The notes below the pieces were generated by a model. The model was not told the origin of the DNA. It saw only the letters and a program-made list of their open reading frames with translations, and ran no database searches. From assembly GCF_017312405.1 (NCBI RefSeq), contig NZ_BLTG01000005.1, positions 1 to 64,000 of the forward strand: DNA of 64,000 nt, written 5' to 3'. Position numbers and translations under genes: made by a program. The DNA is from Mycobacterium sp. PO1. GTDB lineage: Bacteria; Actinomycetota; Actinomycetes; Mycobacteriales; Mycobacteriaceae. Shown here piece by piece: positions 32,664 to 41,049 of the stretch. Numbering within the stretch: the stretch's first letter is position 1; each line of letters opens with the position of its first letter.

Positions 32664-33953
32664 GTGAGCGCACTGGACGGCGTCTTCCGCCGACACTGGG
32701 GCCCGGCGGTCGCCACGTTGGCGCGCTGGAGCGGTGACCTGTCGATCGCCGAAGACGCCGTCCAGGAAGCGTGTGCCGAGGCGGTCGATGCCTGGTCTCG
32801 GGACGGCATGCCCGACAACCCCGGCGCCTGGTTGGTCCGGGTCGCGCGCAACCGGGCCCTCGACCGCATCCGACGTGAATCCCTGCGTCCGGGAAAGGAG
32901 TTCGCCGCCGTGCTGGACGACATCCGCACCCGTACCGAGCGGACTCCGCCACCGCATCCCGTCCGCGATGACGAGCTGCGGATGATGTTCACCTGTGCGC
33001 ATCCGGCGCTCGACCGGGTGTCGCAGCTGGCGTTGACGCTGAGGTTGATCTCGGGTCTGAGCGTCGCGGAGATCGCGCGGGCACTGCTGCAGACCGAAGC
33101 CGCCGTGGGCCAGCGCATCACCCGCGCGAAGAGCAAGATCCGGCAGGCCAACATCCCGCTTCGGGTTCCGCCACCGCACATGCTCCCCGAGCGCACCGAG
33201 CACGTGTTGAGCTGCATCTATTCGGTGTTCACCGAGGGCTACTGGTCGACGGCCGGACCGTCGGCGATCCGGGACGACCTGTGCGACGAAGCCGTCCGGA
33301 TCAGTGCCGAGCTGTGCGCTCTGCTCCCGGACTCCCGCGACGCGCAGGCACTGGCGGCCCTGATCCTGTTGCACGATTCGCGGCGGGACAGTCGCGTCGA
33401 CCGCGACGGGGCCCTGATCCCCCTCGACGAGCAGGATCGGCGGGCCTGGAGCAGGAGCAAGATCACCCGCGGGTTGCAACACCTGCAGAACGCGGCGGGC
33501 GCCGCCGGGCCCTATCTCCCGCAGGCGGTGATCGCCGCGGTGCATGCGACCGCGCCGGCCTGGCAGAGCACGGATTGGGACACGATCTGCATCGCCTATG
33601 ACCGCGTGATCGACCTGACCGACTCACCCGTAGCGCGAGCGAACCGCGCCCTGGCGATCGGTTTCCGCGACGACTTCGCCGCCGGGTTGGCCGCGTTGGA
33701 CGCCGTGGCCGACGACCCGCGGTTGGCGCGCTCGAGCACGGTGGCGTCGATCCGGGCAGATCTGTTGCGCCGGGCGGGCCGCTTCTCGGAGGCCGCGCGG
33801 TGCTACGAGCAGGCTCTGGCAGTCAGCGGATCCGCGCCGGCCCGGGCGTTTCTGCGCCGACGCCGCGACCTGTGCCGCCAGATCGGGGCCGCTGCCGGTG
33901 ACGCCGTCAGCGGGCGCACTACCGCAGAACGACGCACGACCGCAGAACCATAG
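32664..33953 (+). CDS. ECF42-type RNA polymerase sigma factor with C-terminal extension
   Basis: 429 residues. Sigma region 2 spans about 10-80 (LARWSGDLSIAEDAVQEACAEA, GAWLVRVARNRALDRIRRE) and region 4 about 110-160 (LTLRLISGLSVAEIARALL, GQRITRAKSKIRQA). About 260 residues follow, with HVLSCIYSVFTEGYW, ARISAELCALLPDS-like helices and a TPR-like end (AGRFSEAARCYEQALAV). This layout and the adjacent DGPF gene are hallmarks of group ECF42, which lacks a classical anti-sigma factor. GTG start at 32664. No anti-sigma gene is nearby. Confidence 0.85.
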   Translation: MSALDGVFRRHWGPAVATLARWSGDLSIAEDAVQEACAEAVDAWSRDGMPDNPGAWLVRVARNRALDRIRRESLRPGKEFAAVLDDIRTRTERTPPPHPVRDDELRMMFTCAHPALDRVSQLALTLRLISGLSVAEIARALLQTEAAVGQRITRAKSKIRQANIPLRVPPPHMLPERTEHVLSCIYSVFTEGYWSTAGPSAIRDDLCDEAVRISAELCALLPDSRDAQALAALILLHDSRRDSRVDRDGALIPLDEQDRRAWSRSKITRGLQHLQNAAGAAGPYLPQAVIAAVHATAPAWQSTDWDTICIAYDRVIDLTDSPVARANRALAIGFRDDFAAGLAALDAVADDPRLARSSTVASIRADLLRRAGRFSEAARCYEQALAVSGSAPARAFLRRRRDLCRQIGAAAGDAVSGRTTAERRTTAEP

Positions 33954-33999
33954 GGAAACGCCCGATTCCCCCGCCGCCAGACGCCGATACGGTCGGGCG

Positions 34000-34359
34000 A
34001 TGACCGACGGCCGACGCGCCGAGAGCTACCTCGCGGAGTGGTATCTGCCCAATCTGGCCGAGCCGACCGTGGACGATGTCGTGGCCCGACTGTCCGCGGC
34101 GGCGTCGGCCGTCACCGGCGAAGGAACGCCGGTGCGGTTGACGATGACTCTTGCCAACCCCTCCGACGAGGTGCTCTACGGCGTGTTCGATGCCGCCTCG
34201 TCCGAGGCCGTCGTCCTCGCGTGCCAACGCGCGGGCATTCCGCATCTGCGGCTGTCGACTCCGGTGGTGGCGCGAGTCGACCGGCGCTCACATGGTTGCC
34301 CAGATGCCGAATCGCCACGCGATATACCGGAAAAGCTCGCACCGCCGTCGGAAATCTAG
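34000..34359 (+). CDS. Hypothetical protein, possibly DUF4242-like, with unusual tail
   Basis: 119 residues. The first 95 (SYLAEWYLPNLAEPTVDDVVARLSAAASAV and LTMTLANPSDEVLYGVFDAASSEAVVLACQRAGIPHLRLS) resemble a small ferredoxin-like DUF4242 protein. The last 25 residues (SHGCPDAESPRDIPEKLAPPSEI) fit no such fold, and the DNA becomes AT-richer from about 34300. The 3' end may therefore have been replaced or frameshifted. It follows the sigma gene by 46 bp and could belong to its regulon. Confidence 0.5.
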   Translation: MTDGRRAESYLAEWYLPNLAEPTVDDVVARLSAAASAVTGEGTPVRLTMTLANPSDEVLYGVFDAASSEAVVLACQRAGIPHLRLSTPVVARVDRRSHGCPDAESPRDIPEKLAPPSEI

Positions 34360-34669
34360 TTTGCTGTCGAACTTCTCGGAGCTGCGCCCCGCGTCGGTGC
34401 GTGGCGTACCCGCGTGCCGCCAATGCGGGAAAAGTACTGGAAAAGGCCTTTCCGCACCCGAACATCACGGTTGAACTCTCATCCGTGACCATTCGGTGAT
34501 ATGTTGCTGCGGGGGTGCTTCTCGACCACCACATCGAGGTTCGCGGACAGGGGGACGCGGGCGTCGATCGGCCGGGCAGGGCCGAGCCGCCGTTCGTGGG
34601 GGGCGGTAGGTAGCGGCCGCAGCCAGGCAAGTGGTGGCCGAGGAGCACTCCCAACAACGTGAGAGACGC
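34360..34669. other. Gene-free stretch between the hypothetical gene and rplA
   Basis: About 310 bp without a credible gene. Its first half is AT-richer than the genome around it (34300-34500) and looks like decayed coding or mobile DNA, but no IS end or transposase fragment could be identified. Confidence 0.45.
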
Positions 34670-34700
34670 AAAACCCCGCACCGTTCAGGTGCGGGGTTTT
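34670..34700. terminator. Bidirectional terminator (downstream of rplA)
   Basis: aaaaccccgcacc (34670-34682) pairs perfectly with ggtgcggggtttt (34688-34700), loop gttca. U-tracts are present on both strands, so it can stop rplA read-through on the minus strand and the plus-strand genes upstream. Confidence 0.85.
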
Positions 34701-34703
34701 GAC

Positions 34704-34807
34704 GGTCTGGTCGGTCGGCTCCGGCTGACGCCTGGCCCTGTTCTTTTAAGCCTCCGTGCCGGTCTGGTCGGCTCCGGCTGACGCCTGGCCCTGTTTTTAA
34801 GCCTCCG
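34704..34807. repeat. Tandem duplication of the rplA 3' end and trailer
   Basis: Two near-identical copies in direct orientation: 34704-34756 and 34761-34807. Both contain tcggctccggctgacgcctg, then gccctgtt, a short t-run and aagcctccg. The rplA stop codon and last codons (minus strand GGAGGCTTAA) lie in the second copy; the first copy is a non-coding relic of it. The copies differ by small indels (tcgg, tc). Confidence 0.8.
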
Positions 34808-35504
34808 CGAAGTTCCGGGTGACCGACGGATCCACCTGGATCCCCGGGCCCGTCGTCGTCGACACGACGACCTTCTTCAGATAGCGGCCCTTCGACGACG
34901 ACGGCTTGGCGCGCAGGATCTCGTCGAGCGCGGCGCCGTAGTTCTCAGCCAGCGACTTCTCGTCGAAGGAGGCCTTGCCGATCACGAAGTGCAGGTTGGC
35001 CTGCTTGTCGACACGGAAGTTGATCTTGCCGCCCTTGATGTCGGCGACGGCCTTGGCCACGTCCGGCGTCACGGTACCCGTCTTGGGGTTGGGCATCAGG
35101 CCACGCGGGCCCAGGATGCGCGCGATCCGGCCGACCTTGGCCATTTGATCGGGCGTCGCGATCGCGGCGTCGAAATCCAGGAACCCGCCCTGGATCCGTT
35201 CGATCAGGTCGTCGCTGCCCACCACGTCGGCGCCGGCGGCCTCGGCGGCCTCGGCCTTGTCACCGACGGCAAACACCGCGACACGGGCGGTCTTGCCGGT
35301 GCCGTGCGGCAGGTTGACGGTGCCGCGCACCATCTGGTCGGCCTTGCGGGGGTCGACACCGAGGCGGATGGCGACCTCGACGGTGGCGTCCTGCTTCTTC
35401 GACGACGTCTCCTTGGCCAGCTTCGCAGCTTCCAAGGGCGTGTACAGCCGGGTCTTGTCGACCTTCTCGGCCGCTTCGCGGTATGCCTTGCTGATCTTGC
35501 TCAT
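34797..35504 (-). CDS. rplA: 50S ribosomal protein L1
   Basis: 235 residues, standard length. The N-terminal [26 protein letters not shown] and the central [45 protein letters not shown] and [20 protein letters not shown] segments are all conserved. It binds 23S helix 77 at the L1 stalk and in many bacteria represses its own operon. It follows rplK after 139 bp, a spacer with a long stem-loop. The last codons and stop lie in one copy of a short direct duplication. Confidence 0.97.
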   Translation of the reverse strand: MSKISKAYREAAEKVDKTRLYTPLEAAKLAKETSSKKQDATVEVAIRLGVDPRKADQMVRGTVNLPHGTGKTARVAVFAVGDKAEAAEAAGADVVGSDDLIERIQGGFLDFDAAIATPDQMAKVGRIARILGPRGLMPNPKTGTVTPDVAKAVADIKGGKINFRVDKQANLHFVIGKASFDEKSLAENYGAALDEILRAKPSSSKGRYLKKVVVSTTTGPGIQVDPSVTRNFAEA

Positions 35505-35570
35505 TGGTTCTCCTGTTCAGAAGTTGTGGTTGCGAGCCGATGCCAGCTCTCCCACGATTTCTCTTGCGTT

Positions 35571-35625
35571 GAGACTGCAGTCACGGCGATGTTCACTCGA
35601 ACTTCGTCGCCGTCAGCGCAGTCTC
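35571..35625 (-). promoter_or_regulatory. Stem-loop in the rplK-rplA spacer
   Basis: 35571-35591 (gagactgc...gatg) pairs with 35605-35625 (cgtcgccg...gtctc) at about 17 of 21 positions, with an internal mismatch region and a 13-nt loop. It is about 70 nt upstream of rplA on its transcript. Candidate for an L1-binding or attenuation element; function unproven. Confidence 0.45.
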
Positions 35626-35643
35626 GACGAAGGAATCACTCGA

Positions 35644-36072
35644 CTACTCGACTGCGATCCCCATGGACCGGGCGGTGCCGGCGATGATCTTCGACGCGGC
35701 GTCGATGTCGTTCGCGTTGAGATCTTCCTTCTTGGTCTCGGCGATCTCGCGCACCTGATCCCAGGTCACCTTGGCGACCTTGGTCTTGTGCGGCTCACCG
35801 GAACCCTTCTGCACGCCCGCCGCCTTGAGCAGCAGCTTCGCTGCGGGCGGCGTTTTCAGCGCGAACGTGAAGGTGCGGTCCTCGTAGACCGTGATCTCCA
35901 CCGGGATGACGTTCCCGCGCTGCGACTCGGTCGCGGCGTTGTACGCCTTGCAGAACTCCATGATGTTGACGCCGTGCTGGCCGAGTGCGGGACCGACCGG
36001 CGGGGCGGGGTTGGCCTGCCCGGCCTGGATCTGCAACTTGATCAGCCCGGCGACCTTTTTCTTCGGGGGCAT
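35644..36072 (-). CDS. rplK: 50S ribosomal protein L11
   Basis: 142 residues, full-length L11. The N-terminal domain has [35 protein letters not shown], including the Pro-rich helix contacted by thiostrepton, and the C-terminal rRNA-binding domain has [37 protein letters not shown]. It forms part of the GTPase-associated centre. It is 70 bp downstream of nusG in the conserved secE-nusG-rplK-rplA order. Confidence 0.97.
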   Translation of the reverse strand: MPPKKKVAGLIKLQIQAGQANPAPPVGPALGQHGVNIMEFCKAYNAATESQRGNVIPVEITVYEDRTFTFALKTPPAAKLLLKAAGVQKGSGEPHKTKVAKVTWDQVREIAETKKEDLNANDIDAASKIIAGTARSMGIAVE

Positions 36073-36142
36073 TGTTCCTTTCCTTTCTGCACGATTCGGG
36101 CGCAGTTCGGCACGTCAGAGGTGACGGACTACACCGGAATCG

Positions 36143-36997
<855 letters not shown>

Positions 36998-37022
36998 TCA
37001 GTCCTCTCTCAATGTCACTACG

Positions 37023-37490
37023 TCAGCCGAAAACCAGCATCACGAGCTTGCCCAGGCCCAGGTCGGCGAATCCGATCATCGCCACCATGAAGGCCAGGAA
37101 GACCAGCACGACGGTCGTGTAGTTGACCATCTGCTTGCGGTTCGGCCAGATGACCTTCCGCAGCTCGCCGACGACCTCCTTGAGGAAGTTCACGACGTAG
37201 GTGATCGGGTTGCTCGACGGACCGTCCTGCGGCTTGCGGGCGGTCTTCTTCACCGCCTTCGAGCCGTTCTTGGACCCGTCGTCCTTCGAGCTGCCGCTTT
37301 CGGTGTCGGGTTTGTCCTCGACGTCGTCGGTCTGGGTGTCGACCACGCGCCGCGACCGCTTGCCGGTGGGCCGCTGCGGGCGGGTCACCAGCGCGGAATG
37401 GCTGCGGTTGTCACCGTCGTCGGTCGCCGCGCCCGTCGCTGCGCCGCTGTCGGTGCCGGCTGAGCCTGCACCGTCGCGCTCGTCGCTCAC
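37023..37490 (-). CDS. secE: Preprotein translocase subunit SecE
   Basis: 155 residues: about 90 charged, disordered N-terminal residues ([32 protein letters not shown]), then the conserved SecE core [47 protein letters not shown] with the amphipathic helix and single C-terminal membrane span. It clamps the SecYEG channel. The GTG at 37490 is chosen as start; the frame upstream is not conserved. tRNA-Trp lies 74 bp upstream. Confidence 0.93.
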   Translation of the reverse strand: MSDERDGAGSAGTDSGAATGAATDDGDNRSHSALVTRPQRPTGKRSRRVVDTQTDDVEDKPDTESGSSKDDGSKNGSKAVKKTARKPQDGPSSNPITYVVNFLKEVVGELRKVIWPNRKQMVNYTTVVLVFLAFMVAMIGFADLGLGKLVMLVFG

Positions 37491-37564
37491 CGCTGCTTCC
37501 TTCTCTGATCGTCGGTCGTGTGCGTCACCTTCCAGTGTCCACACTTGTCGAGTATCCAGTTGAG

Positions 37565-37637
<73 letters not shown>

Positions 37638-37804
37638 TCATGGACCACACCGCTGACCCTGCCATACGGAGCCAACACCGTTGTCCGGCGCCGGGGCCCA
37701 CACAATTCGCGCGCTCCCCGTTCGGTCGATCAAGGCCCGACGGACAGCGCGCTCAACTGGGAAAACCCCGAGGTCCGAGTGTAGCGCGCCGGGCCACCGA
37801 GTTA

Positions 37805-38359
37805 CTAATCCGCGACGCCGGCTTCCTCGCCGCTCTCACTCGTCTCGGCTTCGCGGGCGACCGGTTTGCGCACCACCTGCCCCGTCTCGGGATCCCACCC
37901 TGCCGAGATCGAATTGTCACCTTCGTGGCCCATCAGCGTGGTGAACGACTCCATCACGATCTCGCCGGTGTGGTCGGTCAGCACGTTGCGAGTGGTGACG
38001 ATGTCGGCGCCGAAGCGCTCGTCGACGGTCTGGACGTGCATCGTGCCGTCGAGCCGGTCACCCTCCCTGATGGGGCGGTGGAACAGGAACTTCTGGTCGA
38101 CCTGGATGATCTGCAGCGTTTCGAAGCCGACGTCGACGTGCTGGAAGAAATGCCGTTGGATCATCACCGCGAAGATCGACATGAACGTCGGCGGGGCGAC
38201 CAATCCGTCGTGACCCAGGTCCGAAGCGGCGGTGACGTCGTGCGAACCCGGATCGAACGCCTTCACCGATGTGGCGTACTGGCGGATCTGCTCGCGGCCG
38301 ACGACGAAGGTGTCCGGGTACTTCCAGACCATCCCGCGGATGTCTGTTTTCAGTGCCAT
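37805..38359 (-). CDS. hadC: (3R)-hydroxyacyl-ACP dehydratase subunit HadC
   Basis: 184 residues, hot-dog fold non-catalytic partner of HadB in FAS-II (HadBC), which dehydrates long 3-hydroxyacyl-ACP during mycolate elongation. It aligns along its length with HadA (YPDTFVVGREQIRQYATSVK versus YPDHYVVGREKIREYATAVK; IIQVDQKFLFHRPIREGDRL). An acidic tail (about residues 150-184) follows the hot-dog core. It is 12 bp after hadB in the hadABC operon, as in Rv0635-Rv0637. Confidence 0.95.
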   Translation of the reverse strand: MALKTDIRGMVWKYPDTFVVGREQIRQYATSVKAFDPGSHDVTAASDLGHDGLVAPPTFMSIFAVMIQRHFFQHVDVGFETLQIIQVDQKFLFHRPIREGDRLDGTMHVQTVDERFGADIVTTRNVLTDHTGEIVMESFTTLMGHEGDNSISAGWDPETGQVVRKPVAREAETSESGEEAGVAD

Positions 38360-38371
38360 GTCCGTGCCCGC

Positions 38372-38800
38372 CTACGCCAGCTTCGCGACGGCGACGGCGC
38401 GACCGAAGATCTTCTTGCCGCCGGCGGTCGCGGTCAACGCGATCGTCACCGACTTGGACTCCGGATCAGCGGACTTCACGCGGCCGTTGAAGACGATGTC
38501 GGCGCCCTTGCCGTCGTTGGGCACCGGGACGACGGCGGTGAAGCGCACGTTGTACTCGGTGACGGCACCGGGGTCACCCACCCACGAGGTCACGTATCCG
38601 CCGCCGAGACCCATCGTCAACATGCCGTGGGCGATCGCGGTGTCGAGACCGACCTGCTTGGCGATGTCGTCGTCCCAGTGGATCGGGTTCAGATCGCCGG
38701 ACACGCCGGCGTAGTTGACCAGGTCGGCCCGCGTCAGGGTGATGACCTTCTCGGGCAATTGATCGCCCACATTGACCGAACCGAACTCACGCAGTGCCAT
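38372..38800 (-). CDS. hadB: (3R)-hydroxyacyl-ACP dehydratase subunit HadB (catalytic)
   Basis: 142 residues, MaoC-like hot-dog hydratase and the catalytic subunit of HadAB and HadBC. The hydratase signature is YAGVSGDLNPIHWDDDIAKQVGLDTAIAHGMLTMG, with the catalytic Asp and His in DLNPIH. The ATG at 38800 lies inside the end of hadA (14-bp overlap), so translation is coupled; the longer frame is an artefact of that overlap. Target family of thiacetazone/isoxyl in M. tuberculosis. Confidence 0.95.
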   Translation of the reverse strand: MALREFGSVNVGDQLPEKVITLTRADLVNYAGVSGDLNPIHWDDDIAKQVGLDTAIAHGMLTMGLGGGYVTSWVGDPGAVTEYNVRFTAVVPVPNDGKGADIVFNGRVKSADPESKSVTIALTATAGGKKIFGRAVAVAKLA

Positions 38801-39266
38801 GTGAAAAGCCACTCTCTCCGTCTTCTTCGCTGCGTCCAGCAAGGGTGGTGTAGGACTCCTGGACGACATCGCCGTTCTCGTTGCTGACGATGTTCTTGGT
38901 GACGATGATGTCGGTGCCGTGCGCCTTGCGGATCGAGTCGATCCACACGTCGCAGTACAGCTTGTCGCCGGCCTTGATCGGCCTGACGAACTTGAGCGAC
39001 TGGTCGACCTGGACGATCTGCGCGTCGCTGATCGCGATGTTGTTGGCCGCGAACATCGCCGACTGCGCCTGATAGCCGAATACCGAGATGAACGTCAGCG
39101 GGGCAGGCAAGGCGTCGTATCCCAGTTCGCCGGCCGCTGCGTCGTCGAAGAAGGCGGCGTCGTCGTTCTTGACCGCGGTCGCGTACTCCCGGATCTTCTC
39201 GCGGCCCACGACGTAGTGGTCGGGATAGCGAAAGTGCGCTCCGACGAAGTCATCCAGAAAGGACAC
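38787..39266 (-). CDS. hadA: (3R)-hydroxyacyl-ACP dehydratase subunit HadA
   Basis: 159 residues, substrate-binding partner of HadB. Hot-dog core from FRYPDHYVVGREKIREYATAV to IIVTKNIVSNENGDVVQESYTTLAG. LPAPLTFISVFGYQAQSAMF lines the acyl channel in homologues. First gene of hadABC, 58 bp after rpmG, so the cluster rpmG-hadA-hadB-hadC is probably one transcript. Confidence 0.95.
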   Translation of the reverse strand: MSFLDDFVGAHFRYPDHYVVGREKIREYATAVKNDDAAFFDDAAAGELGYDALPAPLTFISVFGYQAQSAMFAANNIAISDAQIVQVDQSLKFVRPIKAGDKLYCDVWIDSIRKAHGTDIIVTKNIVSNENGDVVQESYTTLAGRSEEDGESGFSHGTA

Positions 39267-39324
39267 GGGTGATGAACCTACCTAGTCGGCCCCGGCCATC
39301 GCGAGATGGACCCGGCCGGTTCGC

Positions 39325-39492
39325 TCAGCGCGACTCTTTGTGAGCCTGGTGCTTGCCGCAGTTGGGGCAGAACTTCTTGATCTCCAGGCGGTCGGGATCG
39401 TTACGGCGGTTCTTCTTGGTGATGTAGTTGCGGTGCTTGCACACCTCGCAGGCCAAAGTGATCTTCGGCCGTACGTCGGTACTGGAGGCCAC
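39325..39492 (-). CDS. rpmG: 50S ribosomal protein L33 (zinc-binding type)
   Basis: 55 residues starting with GTG ([20 protein letters not shown]) and ending [11 protein letters not shown]. The four zinc Cys are present as CEVC and CPNC, so this is the C+ form rather than the zinc-free paralogue. Ribosome site AGAAGGACGAC. Matches rpmG2 next to hadA in M. tuberculosis. Confidence 0.92.
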   Translation of the reverse strand: MASSTDVRPKITLACEVCKHRNYITKKNRRNDPDRLEIKKFCPNCGKHQAHKESR

Positions 39493-39533
39493 GTCAGTCG
39501 TCCTTCTTCTTCTACGTTCAGTGCACAGGTCTG

Positions 39534-39607
39534 TAGCGGTGGGGGGGCTCGATCCCCCGACCTCACGATTATGAGTCGTGCGCTCTAACCAGCTGAGCTA
39601 CACCGCC
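39534..39607 (-). tRNA. metT: tRNA-Met (elongator type, anticodon CAT)
   Basis: 74-nt cloverleaf on the minus strand: GGCGGTG acceptor with a G-U closing pair, D-arm GCTCAGCTGGTTAGAGC, anticodon stem CACGACTCATAATCGTG with CAT, T-loop GATCGAGCC. It lacks initiator features such as a mismatched first pair with three G-C pairs in the anticodon stem, so it is called elongator. Confidence 0.93.
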
Positions 39608-39658
39608 CCGGCCGGATCCGGGCTGGGCGCTTTCGCGTCGCTCCGCCCTTTTCCACCG

Positions 39659-39731
39659 AGCCCCCTAACGGAATCGAACCGTTGACCTTTTCCTTACCAT
39701 GGAAACGCTCTGCCGACTGAGCTAAGGGGGC
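39659..39731 (-). tRNA. thrT: tRNA-Thr (anticodon GGT)
   Basis: 73-nt cloverleaf on the minus strand: GCCCCCT/AGGGGGC acceptor, GCTCAGTCGGCAGAGC D-arm, TTTCCATGGTAAGGAAA anticodon arm with GGT, GGTTCGATTCC T-loop. It precedes tRNA-Met by 51 bp. Confidence 0.95.
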
Positions 39732-39932
39732 CGCGACCCACCGTCGAGTGGCGGGCCATAAAGAGGGTACATTCTCCCGGTTTCAGGCGCCAAACCGCTG
39801 GTCGTTGCCGCTCTTCGGGCGGGTGATCGGGCTGTCGGCGCCCATTCGCCCGAGCGGGACCATCGTTTCGTTGCGTGCGCCGGGCGACCCTGATCTCGAT
39901 TCGGCGCCCCGCGGATGCATACGCTGGCCGGT

Positions 39933-40649
39933 ATGGCCGACACCGAGCGTCTCTACTTCCGGCAGCTGCTGTCGGGCCGCGACTTCGCGGCCGGCGACAT
40001 GATCGCCCAGCAGATGCGCAACTTCGCCTACCTGATCGGGGACCGGCAGACCGGTGACACCGTCGTGGTGGATCCCGCCTACGCGGCGCAGGATCTCGTG
40101 GACGTCCTCGAGGCCGACGGCATGCACCTGTCCGGGGTGCTGGTGACCCACCACCACCCCGACCACGTCGGTGGCTCGATGATGGGGTTCACGTTGAAGG
40201 GGCTGGCTGAGCTGCTCGAGCGGGTCAGCGTCCCGGTGCACGTCAACGTCCACGAGGCCGACTGGGTGGCCAAGGTCACCGGGATCGCGCGCAGCGAGCT
40301 GACCGCGCACGAACACGGTGACAGGGTTCTGGTCGGCGACATCGACATCGAGCTGCTGCACACCCCGGGCCACACGCCGGGCAGCCAGTGCTTCCTGCTC
40401 GACGGTCGGCTGGTCGCCGGCGACACCCTGTTCCTGGAGGGTTGCGGCCGCACCGACTTCCCCGGCGGAAACGTCGACGACATGTTCCGCAGCCTGCAGG
40501 CGCTGGCGCACCTGCCCGGTGACCCGACCGTGTTCCCCGGCCACTGGTACTCGGCGGAGCCGAGCGCCGCACTGTCGGAGGTGCGCGGCAGCAACTACGT
40601 CTACCGGGCGGGCAACCTGGACCAGTGGCGCATGCTGATGGGCGGCTGA
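39933..40649 (+). CDS. Metallo-beta-lactamase-fold hydrolase (glyoxalase II-like)
   Basis: 238 residues with the MBL metal motif VTHHHPDHVGG (about residues 71-81), then LLHTPGHTPGSQCFLLDG, LVAGDTLFLEGCGRTDFPGG and VFPGHWYS, giving all canonical His/Asp ligands. The family hydrolyses thioesters such as S-lactoylglutathione; mycobacteria use mycothiol instead, so a mycothiol thioester is plausible. Matches Rv0634c. Start at the ATG at 39933 (MADTERLYF). Confidence 0.87.
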   Translation: MADTERLYFRQLLSGRDFAAGDMIAQQMRNFAYLIGDRQTGDTVVVDPAYAAQDLVDVLEADGMHLSGVLVTHHHPDHVGGSMMGFTLKGLAELLERVSVPVHVNVHEADWVAKVTGIARSELTAHEHGDRVLVGDIDIELLHTPGHTPGSQCFLLDGRLVAGDTLFLEGCGRTDFPGGNVDDMFRSLQALAHLPGDPTVFPGHWYSAEPSAALSEVRGSNYVYRAGNLDQWRMLMGG

Positions 40650-40662
40650 TCCGGAGAAAGCG

Positions 40663-40989
40663 GTGATGCCGCCCGATGAAGACCAGCCGCACGTGTCTGC
40701 CGGCTGGTATCCCGACCCGAACGGGTCGGGTGGGCACCGTTACTGGGACGGCCACACCTGGACCGGGTACCGGGCAGCCCCAGCGCCTCCGCGTCCCGCA
40801 CTCGACGACGGCAGGCACACCTTGCTGGTGCGGTACCTGGTCATCTGTCTCGGGCTGCTGGCGGTGCTGCTCGCGCTGATCATCTACGCGGCATGCAGCG
40901 TCGGGGACACCTCGATGATCGTCCCCGCCGCCGCGCCCCGGGACACCGCCGTCCCCGCAGCGGTCGATCTGCCCGGAATCGCCCGCTGA
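40663..40989 (+). CDS. DUF2510 membrane protein
   Basis: 108 residues. The N-terminal DUF2510 motif AGWYPDPNGSGGHRYWDGHTWT (about 13-34) precedes one membrane span (YLVICLGLLAVLLALIIYAACSV, about 58-80) and a short Ala/Pro-rich tail. Start is either GTG 40663 or ATG 40666, both served by GGAGAAAG. Function unknown; such proteins are common actinobacterial envelope proteins. Confidence 0.75.
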   Translation: MMPPDEDQPHVSAGWYPDPNGSGGHRYWDGHTWTGYRAAPAPPRPALDDGRHTLLVRYLVICLGLLAVLLALIIYAACSVGDTSMIVPAAAPRDTAVPAAVDLPGIAR

Positions 40990-41049
40990 GCAGGCCGTTC
41001 TGGCAAAGTAGGACCCGGCGCCGTCAGCAGTCTCACGTCGGGGGTCTTC

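Noticed and set aside
34670..34807. Direct repeat near rplA as an attachment site for an integrated element
   Set aside because: The copies are adjacent with no cargo between them and no integrase or tRNA, so a simple local duplication is the better reading.
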